Below the pieces are notes generated by a model. The model saw only the letters and a list, made by a program, of their open reading frames with translations. It ran no database searches and was not told the DNA's origin. Positions 6,424-12,673 of a stretch of 12,673 nt of DNA are shown one piece after another. Position 1 is the first letter of the stretch, and every line of letters starts with the position of its first letter. Source of the DNA: an uncultured Eubacteriales bacterium (GTDB taxonomy: Bacteria; Bacillota; Clostridia; Lachnospirales; CAG-274); the NCBI GenBank assembly GCA_902496345.1, contig CABVAP010000064.1, forward strand, positions 1-12,673. The letters are read 5' to 3'. Position numbers and translations under genes: made by a program.

Positions 6424-7578
6424 ATGGATAAAATTGAAGCAGCTAAGGAGAAATTTGGAGCTCTTATCGAAGAACAACTTAAAAGAGTTGAAAAAATGAA
6501 ACTTGATAAAGATTTCATTGATTTCCAGAAACTTGATACTATTAAAATTGGTATCGTTGGTGGTGACGGAATTGGCCCTGCTATAACTAAACAGGCTCAA
6601 AGAATTCTTGAATTCTTACTTGATGACGAAGTTAAAGCTGGTAAAGTTGAATTTAAAGTTATCGATGGCCTCACTATCGAAAACAGAATCAAAGCTGGTA
6701 AAGCTATTCCTGATGATGTTTTAGCAGAAATTAAAGAGTGTCCTGTTATTCTTAAAGGGCCTACTACTACTCCTAGAGCTGGTGATAAAGTAAACATCGA
6801 AAGTGCTAACGTTGCTATGCGTAAAGAACTTGACCTTTTCGCTAACGTTCGTCCTGTTAAAATCCCAGAAGAGGGCATTGATTGGACTTTCTATAGAGAA
6901 AATACAGAGGGTTCTTATACTCTTGGTAGCAAAGGTTTCAATGTTGACGATGATTTAGCTTTCGACTTTACAGTTGCTACAACTGACGGTACTGAAAGAA
7001 TCATCAGAGCTGCTTTTGATTATGCTAAGAAAAACGGCAAAACTAGAGTTACTGCTGTTACTAAAGCAAACATTATCAAAACAACTGACGGTAAATTCCT
7101 TAATATCTTCAAAGAAATTGCTAAAGAATATCCTGAAATTGAAACTGACGACTGGTACATCGACATTATGACAGCTAAACTTGTTGACCCTAAACGTCGT
7201 ACTCAATTCCAAGTTGTTGTACTTCCTAACCTTTATGGTGATATTATTACTGACGAAGCTGCTGAATTCCAAGGTGGAGTTGGTACTGCTGGTAGTATCA
7301 ATATGGGTAAAAAATATGCTATGTTTGAAGCTATTCACGGCTCTGCTCCTCGTATGGTTGATGAAGGTCGTGACATCTATGCTGACCCTTGTAGTATCAT
7401 TCGTGCAGGTAGTATGCTTTTAGCTCATATCGGTTATGCTGACAAAGCTAAAAAACTTGATGAAGCTCTCGATATTTGTACTCAAAAAGAAAAGAAATTT
7501 GTTATCACTGGTAGAAATGACGGTTGTACTTCTGAACAACTTGCTGACTACATTATGGATACAATTAAATCTTTATAA
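6424..7578 (+). CDS. icd: Isocitrate dehydrogenase (isocitrate/isopropylmalate dehydrogenase family)
   Basis: It oxidatively decarboxylates isocitrate to 2-oxoglutarate, completing the citrate branch that feeds glutamate synthesis. ATG 6424 lies 8 bases after AGGAG (6411-6415); a GTG at 6415 overlaps that site and is unlikely. The 384-residue product shows GGDGIGP (46-52) and the isocitrate-binding set in SANVAMR (S127, N129, R133) and R143. It also has YRENTEGSY (157-165), where isopropylmalate dehydrogenase would differ, TKANIIKTTDG (213-223), D247, and LYGDIITDEAAEFQGG (270-285). The cofactor loop reads HGSAPRM (305-311): neither the Asp-Ile typical of NAD enzymes nor the Lys-Tyr of E. coli-type NADP enzymes, so cofactor choice is open. 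An N-terminal extension of about 38 residues, charged and probably helical, precedes the fold. The gene lies 84 bases after citrate synthase and shares its strong codon bias; a terminator follows. Confidence 0.88.
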   Translation: MDKIEAAKEKFGALIEEQLKRVEKMKLDKDFIDFQKLDTIKIGIVGGDGIGPAITKQAQRILEFLLDDEVKAGKVEFKVIDGLTIENRIKAGKAIPDDVLAEIKECPVILKGPTTTPRAGDKVNIESANVAMRKELDLFANVRPVKIPEEGIDWTFYRENTEGSYTLGSKGFNVDDDLAFDFTVATTDGTERIIRAAFDYAKKNGKTRVTAVTKANIIKTTDGKFLNIFKEIAKEYPEIETDDWYIDIMTAKLVDPKRRTQFQVVVLPNLYGDIITDEAAEFQGGVGTAGSINMGKKYAMFEAIHGSAPRMVDEGRDIYADPCSIIRAGSMLLAHIGYADKAKKLDEALDICTQKEKKFVITGRNDGCTSEQLADYIMDTIKSL

Positions 7579-7594
7579 TAATAAAGTTAAAATG

Positions 7595-7623
7595 GGTCGC
7601 TAGTGTTACTAGTGACCTTTTTT
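7595..7623 (+). terminator. Rho-independent terminator after icd
   Basis: GGTCGCTAG (7595-7603) pairs with CTAGTGACC (7609-7617) with one G-T pair, loop TGTTA, followed by six T (7618-7623). It lies 16 bases after the icd stop. Confidence 0.9.
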
Positions 7624-7857
7624 AGTTGCTAAAGTAGTTTATAGCTTTGAAAATTAGGCTATTTTTTAGCTTGCAGTGTTATTGCTTTTTTGTCAGAATT
7701 ATTTCAGAAAAAAGATATACAAGTTTAATCAGTAATTTTGACAAAAATAGGTTGGCAAAAGTTAATCAAAAATGCTTGATTTTTGGCATCAAAATCCTTA
7801 AAATATTTTTTTGAATAATTTTTTTGAAATTAAATAAAATAAATCAGAGTAAATTAC
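7624..7857. other. AT-rich intergenic region upstream of iscR promoter
   Basis: I see no gene here. A weak second hairpin, ATAGC (7641-7645) with GCTAT (7658-7662) and a T-run, may back up the icd terminator. A TTGACA at 7738-7743 has no good -10 at the right spacing. Confidence 0.5.
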
Positions 7858-7886
7858 TTGACTTTGATTTTTGAAAGTGGTATATT
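7858..7886 (+). promoter_or_regulatory. Sigma-A promoter of the isc operon
   Basis: TTGACT (7858-7863) and TATATT (7881-7886) are separated by exactly 17 bases, 66 bases before the iscR start. The promoter is framed by the two related motifs at 7848-7858 and 7893-7911. The ribosome site for iscR is GAGGTGA (7940-7946). Confidence 0.8.
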
Positions 7887-7892
7887 TATATA

Positions 7893-7911
7893 AAACCAAG
7901 TAAATTGGTTT
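7893..7911. promoter_or_regulatory. Candidate IscR operator (palindrome at the transcription start)
   Basis: AAACCAA (7893-7899) and TTGGTTT (7905-7911) are perfect 7-bp inverted arms around GTAAA. The site begins six bases after the -10 box and covers the expected transcription start, a position suited to repression. A second small palindrome, AGTAAATTACT (7848-7858), touches the -35 box. The two share AGTAAATT followed by TTGA (7848-7861 and 7899-7913). Autoregulation is known for IscR and other Rrf2 proteins, but that this is the actual site is inference. Confidence 0.5.
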
Positions 7912-7951
7912 GAATTAAATTATAACTATAATCTCTAATGAGGTGAAGTTT

Positions 7952-8389
7952 ATGAAAGTGTCGACAAAGGGAAGATATGGGCTTAAAGCTATGGTTGACC
8001 TTGCAGCACATTCGACAGATGGGTCTTGCGTTTCTCTAAAGAGTATCGCTGAAAGACAAGGCATATCTGAGGCATATCTTGAACAACTTATCGCTGTACT
8101 CAAAAAAAATGGTTTTGTTAAGAGTATACGAGGGGCTCAAGGTGGTTATATTTTGGAAAAAGACATTAATCAAATTTCTGTCGGAGATATATTACGTGCT
8201 TTGGAAGGACCTCTTGATGTTGTTGAATGTGTTTCTGAAAGAGGTGCGACAAGCTGTGGAAGTGGAACCTGTAAAAAATGTGTTACAAAAAATGTTTGGG
8301 AAAAGATAAGCGACAGCCTCTCAGAGGTTGTTAATTCGATATATTTAAAAGACTTAGTTGATGAATATATCAATGCTGAAAAAAATTAG
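7952..8389 (+). CDS. iscR: IscR, Rrf2-family Fe-S cluster-sensing transcription regulator
   Basis: IscR regulates Fe-S cluster synthesis genes according to its own cluster. The 145-residue product starts MKVSTKGRYGLKAM, the usual Rrf2 opening. It has a winged helix-turn-helix (about 28-52, with SLKSIAERQGISEAYLEQL) and the wing RGAQGGYIL (60-68). The dimer helix region contains C93, C102, C107 and C110, which can supply cluster ligands; this differs in spacing from E. coli IscR (three Cys and one His) but fits a cluster-binding Rrf2 protein and argues against the cluster-free CymR. ATG 7952 fits the GAGGTGA site; a GTG at 7943 would overlap it. It is the first gene of the operon, 20 bases before iscS, and probably controls its own promoter through the palindromes upstream. 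Confidence 0.9.
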   Translation: MKVSTKGRYGLKAMVDLAAHSTDGSCVSLKSIAERQGISEAYLEQLIAVLKKNGFVKSIRGAQGGYILEKDINQISVGDILRALEGPLDVVECVSERGATSCGSGTCKKCVTKNVWEKISDSLSEVVNSIYLKDLVDEYINAEKN

Positions 8390-8409
8390 AAATGGAGATG
8401 TTTTTTTAA

Positions 8410-9597
8410 ATGAACGATGTTATTTATTTTGACAATGCTGCTACAACAAGAGTTAGACCTGAAGTTGTTGAGGCTATGACTAAATATTTTTCTGAAAGCT
8501 ATGGTAATCCTTCTAGTATATACAAAATTGCTCAGGCTAACAAAACAGCTGTAGAAAAGGGCAGAGAACAAGTTGCTAAAGCCATTAACGCTGAAAAAAA
8601 TGAAATTTATTTTACTGCTGGTGGTTCTGAATCTGACAACTGGGCAATTAAAGGAATTGCTGAAAGCTACGCTGATAAAGGTAAACACATTATTACACTT
8701 GCTATCGAACATCACGCTGTTTTGCATACTTGCGAATATCTTGAAAGCAAAGGTTATGAAGTAACTTATCTTCCTGTTAATGAATTTGGTATTGTTGACC
8801 TTGAAGAACTTAAAAAAGCTATTAGAGATGATACTATCCTTATTTCTGTAATGTTTGCTAACAATGAAATCGGTTCTATTCAACCTATTAAAGAAATTGG
8901 TGCAATTGCCAGAGAAAAAGGAATTATATTCCATACAGATGCTGTTCAAGCTGTTGGACATCTTCCTATCGACGTTAAAGATATGAATATTGACCTCTTA
9001 TCTATGTCATCACATAAATTCTATGGACCTAAAGGTATTGGTGCTTTATTTATTAGAAAAGGTATCAAAATTAAACCTTTAATTCACGGTGGTGCTCAAG
9101 AAAGAAACAGACGTGCCGGTACTGAAAATGTTCCTGGTATCGTTGGTATGGGTCTTGCCCTTGAACTTATTACAAAAGAACTTCCTGAAGAAACTAAACG
9201 TCTTACTTATTTAAGAGATAAACTTATTGATGGAATTTTGAAAGCTGTTCCTTACTCAAGACTTAACGGGGACAGAGAAAAAAGACTTCCTAACAATGCA
9301 AATATTTCTTTTGAATTTATTGAGGGTGAATCTATTCTCCTTATGCTTGATATGAAAGGAATTTGTGCATCAAGTGGTTCTGCCTGTACTTCCGGTTCTC
9401 TTGACCCTTCTCACGTTCTTCTCGCTATTGGACTTCCTCACGAAAAAGCTCACGGCTCTCTCCGTATATCTTTAGGTATGTTTAACACAGAAGAAGAAGT
9501 TGATTATCTTATAAAAGAACTTCCTCCAATTATTCAAAGACTTAGAGATATGTCACCTTTATATGAGGAATTTGTTAAAAATAACAAAAACAAATAA
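8410..9597 (+). CDS. iscS: Cysteine desulfurase IscS/NifS
   Basis: This PLP enzyme takes sulfur from cysteine, leaving alanine, and hands the persulfide to IscU and MnmA. The 395-residue product is full length. It shows YFDNAATT (6-13), GNPSS (32-36), TAGGSESDN (69-77), EHHA (100-103), the PLP lysine K203 in SMSSHKFYGPKG, and RAGTEN (235-240). The catalytic cysteine is C326 in SSGSACTSGS, in the long flexible loop of group I (NifS/IscS) enzymes. The ribosome site GGAG (8394-8397) is 12 bases from ATG 8410, a long spacing that may lower initiation. The gene lies 20 bases after iscR and 67 bases before iscU. Codon use is biased towards CTT, GCT and GTT as in the citrate genes. Confidence 0.95.
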   Translation: MNDVIYFDNAATTRVRPEVVEAMTKYFSESYGNPSSIYKIAQANKTAVEKGREQVAKAINAEKNEIYFTAGGSESDNWAIKGIAESYADKGKHIITLAIEHHAVLHTCEYLESKGYEVTYLPVNEFGIVDLEELKKAIRDDTILISVMFANNEIGSIQPIKEIGAIAREKGIIFHTDAVQAVGHLPIDVKDMNIDLLSMSSHKFYGPKGIGALFIRKGIKIKPLIHGGAQERNRRAGTENVPGIVGMGLALELITKELPEETKRLTYLRDKLIDGILKAVPYSRLNGDREKRLPNNANISFEFIEGESILLMLDMKGICASSGSACTSGSLDPSHVLLAIGLPHEKAHGSLRISLGMFNTEEEVDYLIKELPPIIQRLRDMSPLYEEFVKNNKNK

Positions 9598-9664
9598 TAA
9601 GAATAAGTTTCTAAAGATTTATAATAATAAAACAAACGATATATAACGAAAGGTTGGAAAAAAT

Positions 9665-10105
9665 ATGTATAGTGAAAAAGTTATGGACCATTTTACAAAC
9701 CCTAGAAACGTTGGGGAAATTGAAAATGCTAGTGGTGTCGGTACAGTTGGTAATGCTAAATGTGGTGACATTATGAAAGTTTATCTTAAAATTGAAAACG
9801 GTATCGTTGAAGACGCTAAGTTTAAAACATTTGGTTGTGGTGCTGCCGTTGCTACAAGTAGTATGGCTACTGAACTTGTTAAAGGTAAAACTATAAAAGA
9901 AGCTTTGGAAGTTACTAACAAAGCTGTTATGGAAGCACTTGACGGACTTCCTCCTATCAAAGTTCACTGTTCTTGTCTTGCTGAAGAGGCTCTTCACGCT
10001 GCTTTATGGGACTATGCTCAAAAAGAAGGTATCGTTATCGAAGGTCTTAAAAAACCTGTTAATGATATTAGCGAACACGAAGAACTTCCAGAAGAAGACT
10101 ACTAA
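9665..10105 (+). CDS. iscU: Fe-S cluster scaffold IscU (NifU N-terminal type)
   Basis: IscU is the scaffold on which IscS-derived sulfur and iron are built into clusters. The 146-residue product carries the three ligand cysteines and the regulating aspartate: C33 and D35 in GNAKCGDIMKV, C58 in FGCGAAVATSS, and H101-C102 in KVHCSCLAEEAL. An extra cysteine, C104, follows the third ligand. Only the scaffold domain is present; the [2Fe-2S] and C-terminal Nfu domains of full NifU are absent. The last 15 residues are acidic (EHEELPEEDY). It is the partner of the neighbouring iscS and lies 29 bases before mnmA. AAAGG (9649-9653) is its modest ribosome site. No hscA, hscB, iscA or fdx follows, as is usual in clostridia. 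Confidence 0.95.
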   Translation: MYSEKVMDHFTNPRNVGEIENASGVGTVGNAKCGDIMKVYLKIENGIVEDAKFKTFGCGAAVATSSMATELVKGKTIKEALEVTNKAVMEALDGLPPIKVHCSCLAEEALHAALWDYAQKEGIVIEGLKKPVNDISEHEELPEEDY

Positions 10106-10134
10106 TATTATATAATTTATTAAGGTGAAATGTT

Positions 10135-11211
10135 ATGACTGAAAAAGTTGTTGTAGGTATGTCTGGTGGCGTTGATTCATCTGTTGCTGCATATCTCTTA
10201 AAAAAACAAGGTTATGATGTTATTGGTGTTACTATGCAAATCTGGCAGGAAGACGACAGAGAAACCCTTGAAAATGAGGGTGGCTGTTGTGGATTCTCTG
10301 CTGTTGATGACGCTAGGGCAGTTGCTGCTAAAATAGGTATACCTTACTATGTTCTTAACTTCAAAAAAGAATTTAAAGAGTATGTTATCGATTATTTTAT
10401 TGATGAATATGTTAAAGGGGCAACTCCTAATCCTTGTATCGCTTGTAACAGATATGTAAAATGGGAAGTGCTTTTATCTAAAGCTTTACAGATAGGTGCT
10501 GACTACATTGCTACTGGTCATTATGCAAGAGTTGTAAAACACCCTGTTACAGGTAGATATACTCTTAAACTTGCTGAAACTGACAAAAAAGACCAAACTT
10601 ATGCTTTATATAACCTTACTCAAGAGCAATTAAAACATACTCTTATGCCTATCGGTGATTATGAAAAAGAAGATGTTAGAAAAATTGCTGAAGATATAGG
10701 TCTTGTTGTTGCTCATAAGCCGGATAGTCAAGATATTTGTTTTGTCAAAGATAACGACTATGGTGGGTTTATTAGAGAAAACAGCGACTATGAGATTAAA
10801 ACTGGTAATTTTGTTGATTTTGACGGAAATATACTTGGAACTCATAAAGGAATAAGTCAGTATACTATAGGTCAAAGAAAAGGTCTTGGTCTTGCTTTTG
10901 GAAAACCTATGTATGTATGTGAAATACGTCCCGAAACAAATGAGGTAGTTATTGGCGAAAACAAAGACTTATTTAAACGTGAGGTTATTATAAGAGATTT
11001 TAATTTTATGGCTTTTGAACCTAAAGATGGCGAATACAAAGTCTACGGTAAAATTAGATATAGTCAGAAAAAAGCACCTTGTACAATTACTGTTAAGGGT
11101 ACTGATGTGGTTTGCGTTTTTGATGAACCTCAGAGAGCTATTACCCCTGGTCAGGCTGCTGTTTTCTATGACGATGAATATATTGTTGGAGGAGGTACTA
11201 TTGTAAAATGA
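10135..11211 (+). CDS. mnmA: tRNA-uridine 2-sulfurtransferase MnmA
   Basis: MnmA makes the 2-thio group of U34 in tRNAs for Lys, Glu and Gln, using sulfur from the desulfurase. The 358-residue product has the PP-loop MSGGVDSS (9-16) for ATP, the first catalytic cysteine C104 in NPCIACNRYVKW, TGHYAR (127-132), DQTYALY (153-159) and the second cysteine C202 in SQDICFVKD. The C-terminal part contains IGQRKGLG and ends with TPGQAAVFYDDEYIVGGG. The length is normal. ATG 10135 follows AAGGTGA (10122-10128). Its place after iscS-iscU fits a direct sulfur relay. The stop overlaps the start of the next gene (ATGA at 11208-11211). Confidence 0.96.
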   Translation: MTEKVVVGMSGGVDSSVAAYLLKKQGYDVIGVTMQIWQEDDRETLENEGGCCGFSAVDDARAVAAKIGIPYYVLNFKKEFKEYVIDYFIDEYVKGATPNPCIACNRYVKWEVLLSKALQIGADYIATGHYARVVKHPVTGRYTLKLAETDKKDQTYALYNLTQEQLKHTLMPIGDYEKEDVRKIAEDIGLVVAHKPDSQDICFVKDNDYGGFIRENSDYEIKTGNFVDFDGNILGTHKGISQYTIGQRKGLGLAFGKPMYVCEIRPETNEVVIGENKDLFKREVIIRDFNFMAFEPKDGEYKVYGKIRYSQKKAPCTITVKGTDVVCVFDEPQRAITPGQAAVFYDDEYIVGGGTIVK

Positions 11212-12476
11212 TTTTAAACTTAAAGAGAAACTTTTATGGGATTTTTGCCTTTTTAATTGCTTTTGTCTGTCTTACTGGATTTACTGCTTGTAGTTCTAGT
11301 GGATATGACCAGGCAACTACTACACAAGTGGTAAATTCTGATGAAACAGCTACAAATTTAGCAAGTTCTAACACAAGTGGAATTTTGACTGTAAATTATA
11401 TTGATGTTGGACAAGCTGACAGTATATTAATTCAGTCCCCTAGTGGGAAAAATATGCTTATTGATGCAGGAGAAACAAAAGACGGTGCTGTTGTTAACTA
11501 TTTAAAAAATGCTGGTGTTAGCAAGCTTGATGTTATCGTTGCAACTCACCCTCACGAAGACCATATTTCTGAAATGGCATCTGTTATTAATACTTTTGAT
11601 GTTGGGCAATTTTATATGCCTAAAAAACAACATACAACAAAAAGTTTTGAAAATATAGTAGATGCTCTTCTTGCTAAAAACATCACTGTAAACGAAGCCA
11701 AAGCTGGCGTTTCTATAGCTTTTGATGATGCTGTTAAATGTGACATTATTGCGCCTTGTAATAATAATTACAGTGATATGAATAACTGGTCTGCTGTTAT
11801 AAAAATGACTTATGGAAACAACAAGTTCTTATTTACAGGAGATGCAGAGGAATTATCTGAAAAAGAAATTTTGGACAGTGGTGTTGATATTTCTGCTGAT
11901 GTCTTGAAAGTCGGACACCACGGAAGTCATTCTTCTAGTACTAAAGCCTTTATTGAAAAGGTAGCTCCTAAATATGCTGTTATTTCGGCTGCTAAGGTTA
12001 ACGATTACGGTCACCCTCATCAGGAAACCCTTAAAACTTTGAGTGACTTTGGTGTTCAAGTTTATGGTACTTATGATTATGGTGACATTGTAGCTATGTC
12101 TGACGGAAATGAGATTAGTTTTTATTTTGGCAAAACTGATGTAGCTAATGAACCTACAACAGAGGCAACAACAAAAGTTAATTCTACGACAACAAAGGCT
12201 ACTACAACAACGACCACAACTAAAGAAGCTATTACAGAAACCACAACAAAAGTTGCTTCTTCTAGTAAAGCTAGTGCAGGTAACAGCCAGATTGGAAATT
12301 ATAAATCGGACAACTCTAATGTCGAAAGTGGCACTTACATAGGTAACAAGAATTCTAAAAAATTCCATTCGGAATACTGTTCTAAGTTACCAGCACAGAA
12401 AAATAGAATTACTTTTAATTCTAGAAGTGAGGCTATAGCAAGTGGATATGAGCCTTGCAAAATATGTAATCCATAA
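11208..12476 (+). CDS. Lipoprotein with ComEC/Rec2-like metallo-beta-lactamase domain and C-terminal zinc-knuckle-like domain
   Basis: This is a 422-residue exported protein. Residues 1-28 form a lipoprotein signal (basic LKR, hydrophobic 9-22, cysteine C28 in GFTAC). The MBL domain (about 60-308) resembles the hydrolase part of ComEC: VNYIDVGQADS (62-72), the metal motif THPHEDH (113-119), TGDAE (210-214), and VGHHGSHSS (235-243). ComEC's membrane domains are absent. A Thr-rich linker (about 313-349) follows. The final domain (about 375-422) contains YIGNKNSKKFH, C391, NSRSEAIASGYEPC and C420; H387, C391, C417 and C420 could hold a zinc, as in the Ada-like metal-binding domain found at the end of several surface nucleases and MBL proteins. 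A role in handling extracellular DNA or another phosphodiester is inferred. GGAGGAGGT (11188-11196) precedes ATG 11208, which overlaps the mnmA stop. Confidence 0.88.
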   Translation: MILNLKRNFYGIFAFLIAFVCLTGFTACSSSGYDQATTTQVVNSDETATNLASSNTSGILTVNYIDVGQADSILIQSPSGKNMLIDAGETKDGAVVNYLKNAGVSKLDVIVATHPHEDHISEMASVINTFDVGQFYMPKKQHTTKSFENIVDALLAKNITVNEAKAGVSIAFDDAVKCDIIAPCNNNYSDMNNWSAVIKMTYGNNKFLFTGDAEELSEKEILDSGVDISADVLKVGHHGSHSSSTKAFIEKVAPKYAVISAAKVNDYGHPHQETLKTLSDFGVQVYGTYDYGDIVAMSDGNEISFYFGKTDVANEPTTEATTKVNSTTTKATTTTTTTKEAITETTTKVASSSKASAGNSQIGNYKSDNSNVESGTYIGNKNSKKFHSEYCSKLPAQKNRITFNSRSEAIASGYEPCKICNP

Positions 12477-12486
12477 TGGGTTTGGG

Positions 12487-12514
12487 AAAGGATTGCCCAC
12501 TGGCAATCCTTTTT
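12487..12514 (+). terminator. Rho-independent terminator of the isc-mnmA-MBL operon
   Basis: AAAGGATTGCC (12487-12497) pairs perfectly with GGCAATCCTTT (12502-12512) around the loop CACT, followed by T to 12514. It lies 10 bases after the last stop. No other clear terminator is seen between iscR and this point, which supports one operon. Confidence 0.93.
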
Positions 12515-12560
12515 ATGCTACTATGATTATGTTGCAAATTGGGGTTTGTAGGGGTGAACC

Positions 12561-12672
12561 TTTTTAAGTAAAAAGATTTAAAAGATTAGTTTTGGGGTTT
12601 ATAATTCGATTTCATTGAAAATCTATTTATTTGCCTACGGCGTGGTAACTTTTTGAGTAAAAAGATTTAAAA
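12561..12672. repeat. 23-bp direct repeat, two copies 89 bases apart
   Basis: TTTTTAAGTAAAAAGATTT begins a 23-base unit at 12561-12583. It recurs at 12650-12672 with one change (A to G at the sixth base). Each copy contains the small palindrome CTTTTT-N4-AAAAAG when the preceding base is included. The region from 12515 to the window end has no reading frame of note and probably belongs to intergenic repeat sequence that continues past the window. Confidence 0.7.
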
Positions 12673-12673
12673 A

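Noticed and set aside
7624..7951. Riboswitch or T-box leader before iscR
   Set aside because: The promoter found at 7858-7886 leaves a leader of about 60 bases, too short, and no T-box or other known motif is visible upstream.
12561..12672. CRISPR array
   Set aside because: There are only two AT-rich copies, with an imperfect unit and a 66-base gap containing ordinary sequence, and no cas genes in view.

Overview
The window is AT-rich, with codons ending mostly in A or T. It carries a forespore/spore operon, a clostridial-type citrate branch and a clostridial ISC operon. This points to an anaerobic, endospore-forming member of the Firmicutes, class Clostridia, possibly near Lachnospiraceae or Eubacteriales. 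The species cannot be read from the sequence. All identifications rest on reading motifs and family resemblance; no database search was possible.

Layout. (1) Positions 1-782: the 3' part of a CBS-domain CorC/HlyC-type membrane protein, closed by a strong hairpin terminator. (2) 940-4049: a compact spoVA operon, made of an unrecognised 50-residue membrane ORF and then spoVAA, spoVAB, spoVAC, spoVAD and spoVAEb. The products form the channel and binding apparatus that moves dipicolinic acid into, and later out of, the spore core. (3) 4050-4953: mostly non-coding. It holds a 157-bp hairpin-forming MITE-like element inside an older inverted repeat that looks like the operon's terminator, a convergent small membrane-protein gene on the minus strand, and a good sigma-A promoter. 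(4) 4954-7578: a homocitrate/isopropylmalate-synthase-like protein, best read as Re-citrate synthase, followed by isocitrate dehydrogenase. With aconitase, which is not in the window, these make 2-oxoglutarate, and so glutamate, from oxaloacetate and acetyl-CoA. A terminator follows. (5) 7624-12476: a promoter with two related candidate operator motifs, then iscR, iscS, iscU, mnmA and a lipoprotein with a metallo-beta-lactamase domain and a C-terminal zinc-knuckle-like domain, closed by a strong terminator. (6) 12515-12673: non-coding, with a 23-bp direct repeat.

How the genes fit together. In the ISC operon the cysteine desulfurase IscS supplies sulfur to the scaffold IscU for Fe-S clusters and to MnmA for 2-thiouridine in tRNA, under the cluster-sensing repressor IscR. 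Aconitase, which would link the two enzymes of region 4, is itself an Fe-S enzyme, so regions 4 and 5 are at least biochemically compatible neighbours. Most of the window is ordinary core genome. The points most worth a second look are the MITE-like element inside the spoVA terminator, the two small membrane ORFs beside the spoVA genes, the paired motifs at the iscR promoter, the unusual cofactor-loop residues of the isocitrate dehydrogenase, and the lipoprotein MBL fused to a zinc-knuckle domain. I found no convincing new defence or mobile system.
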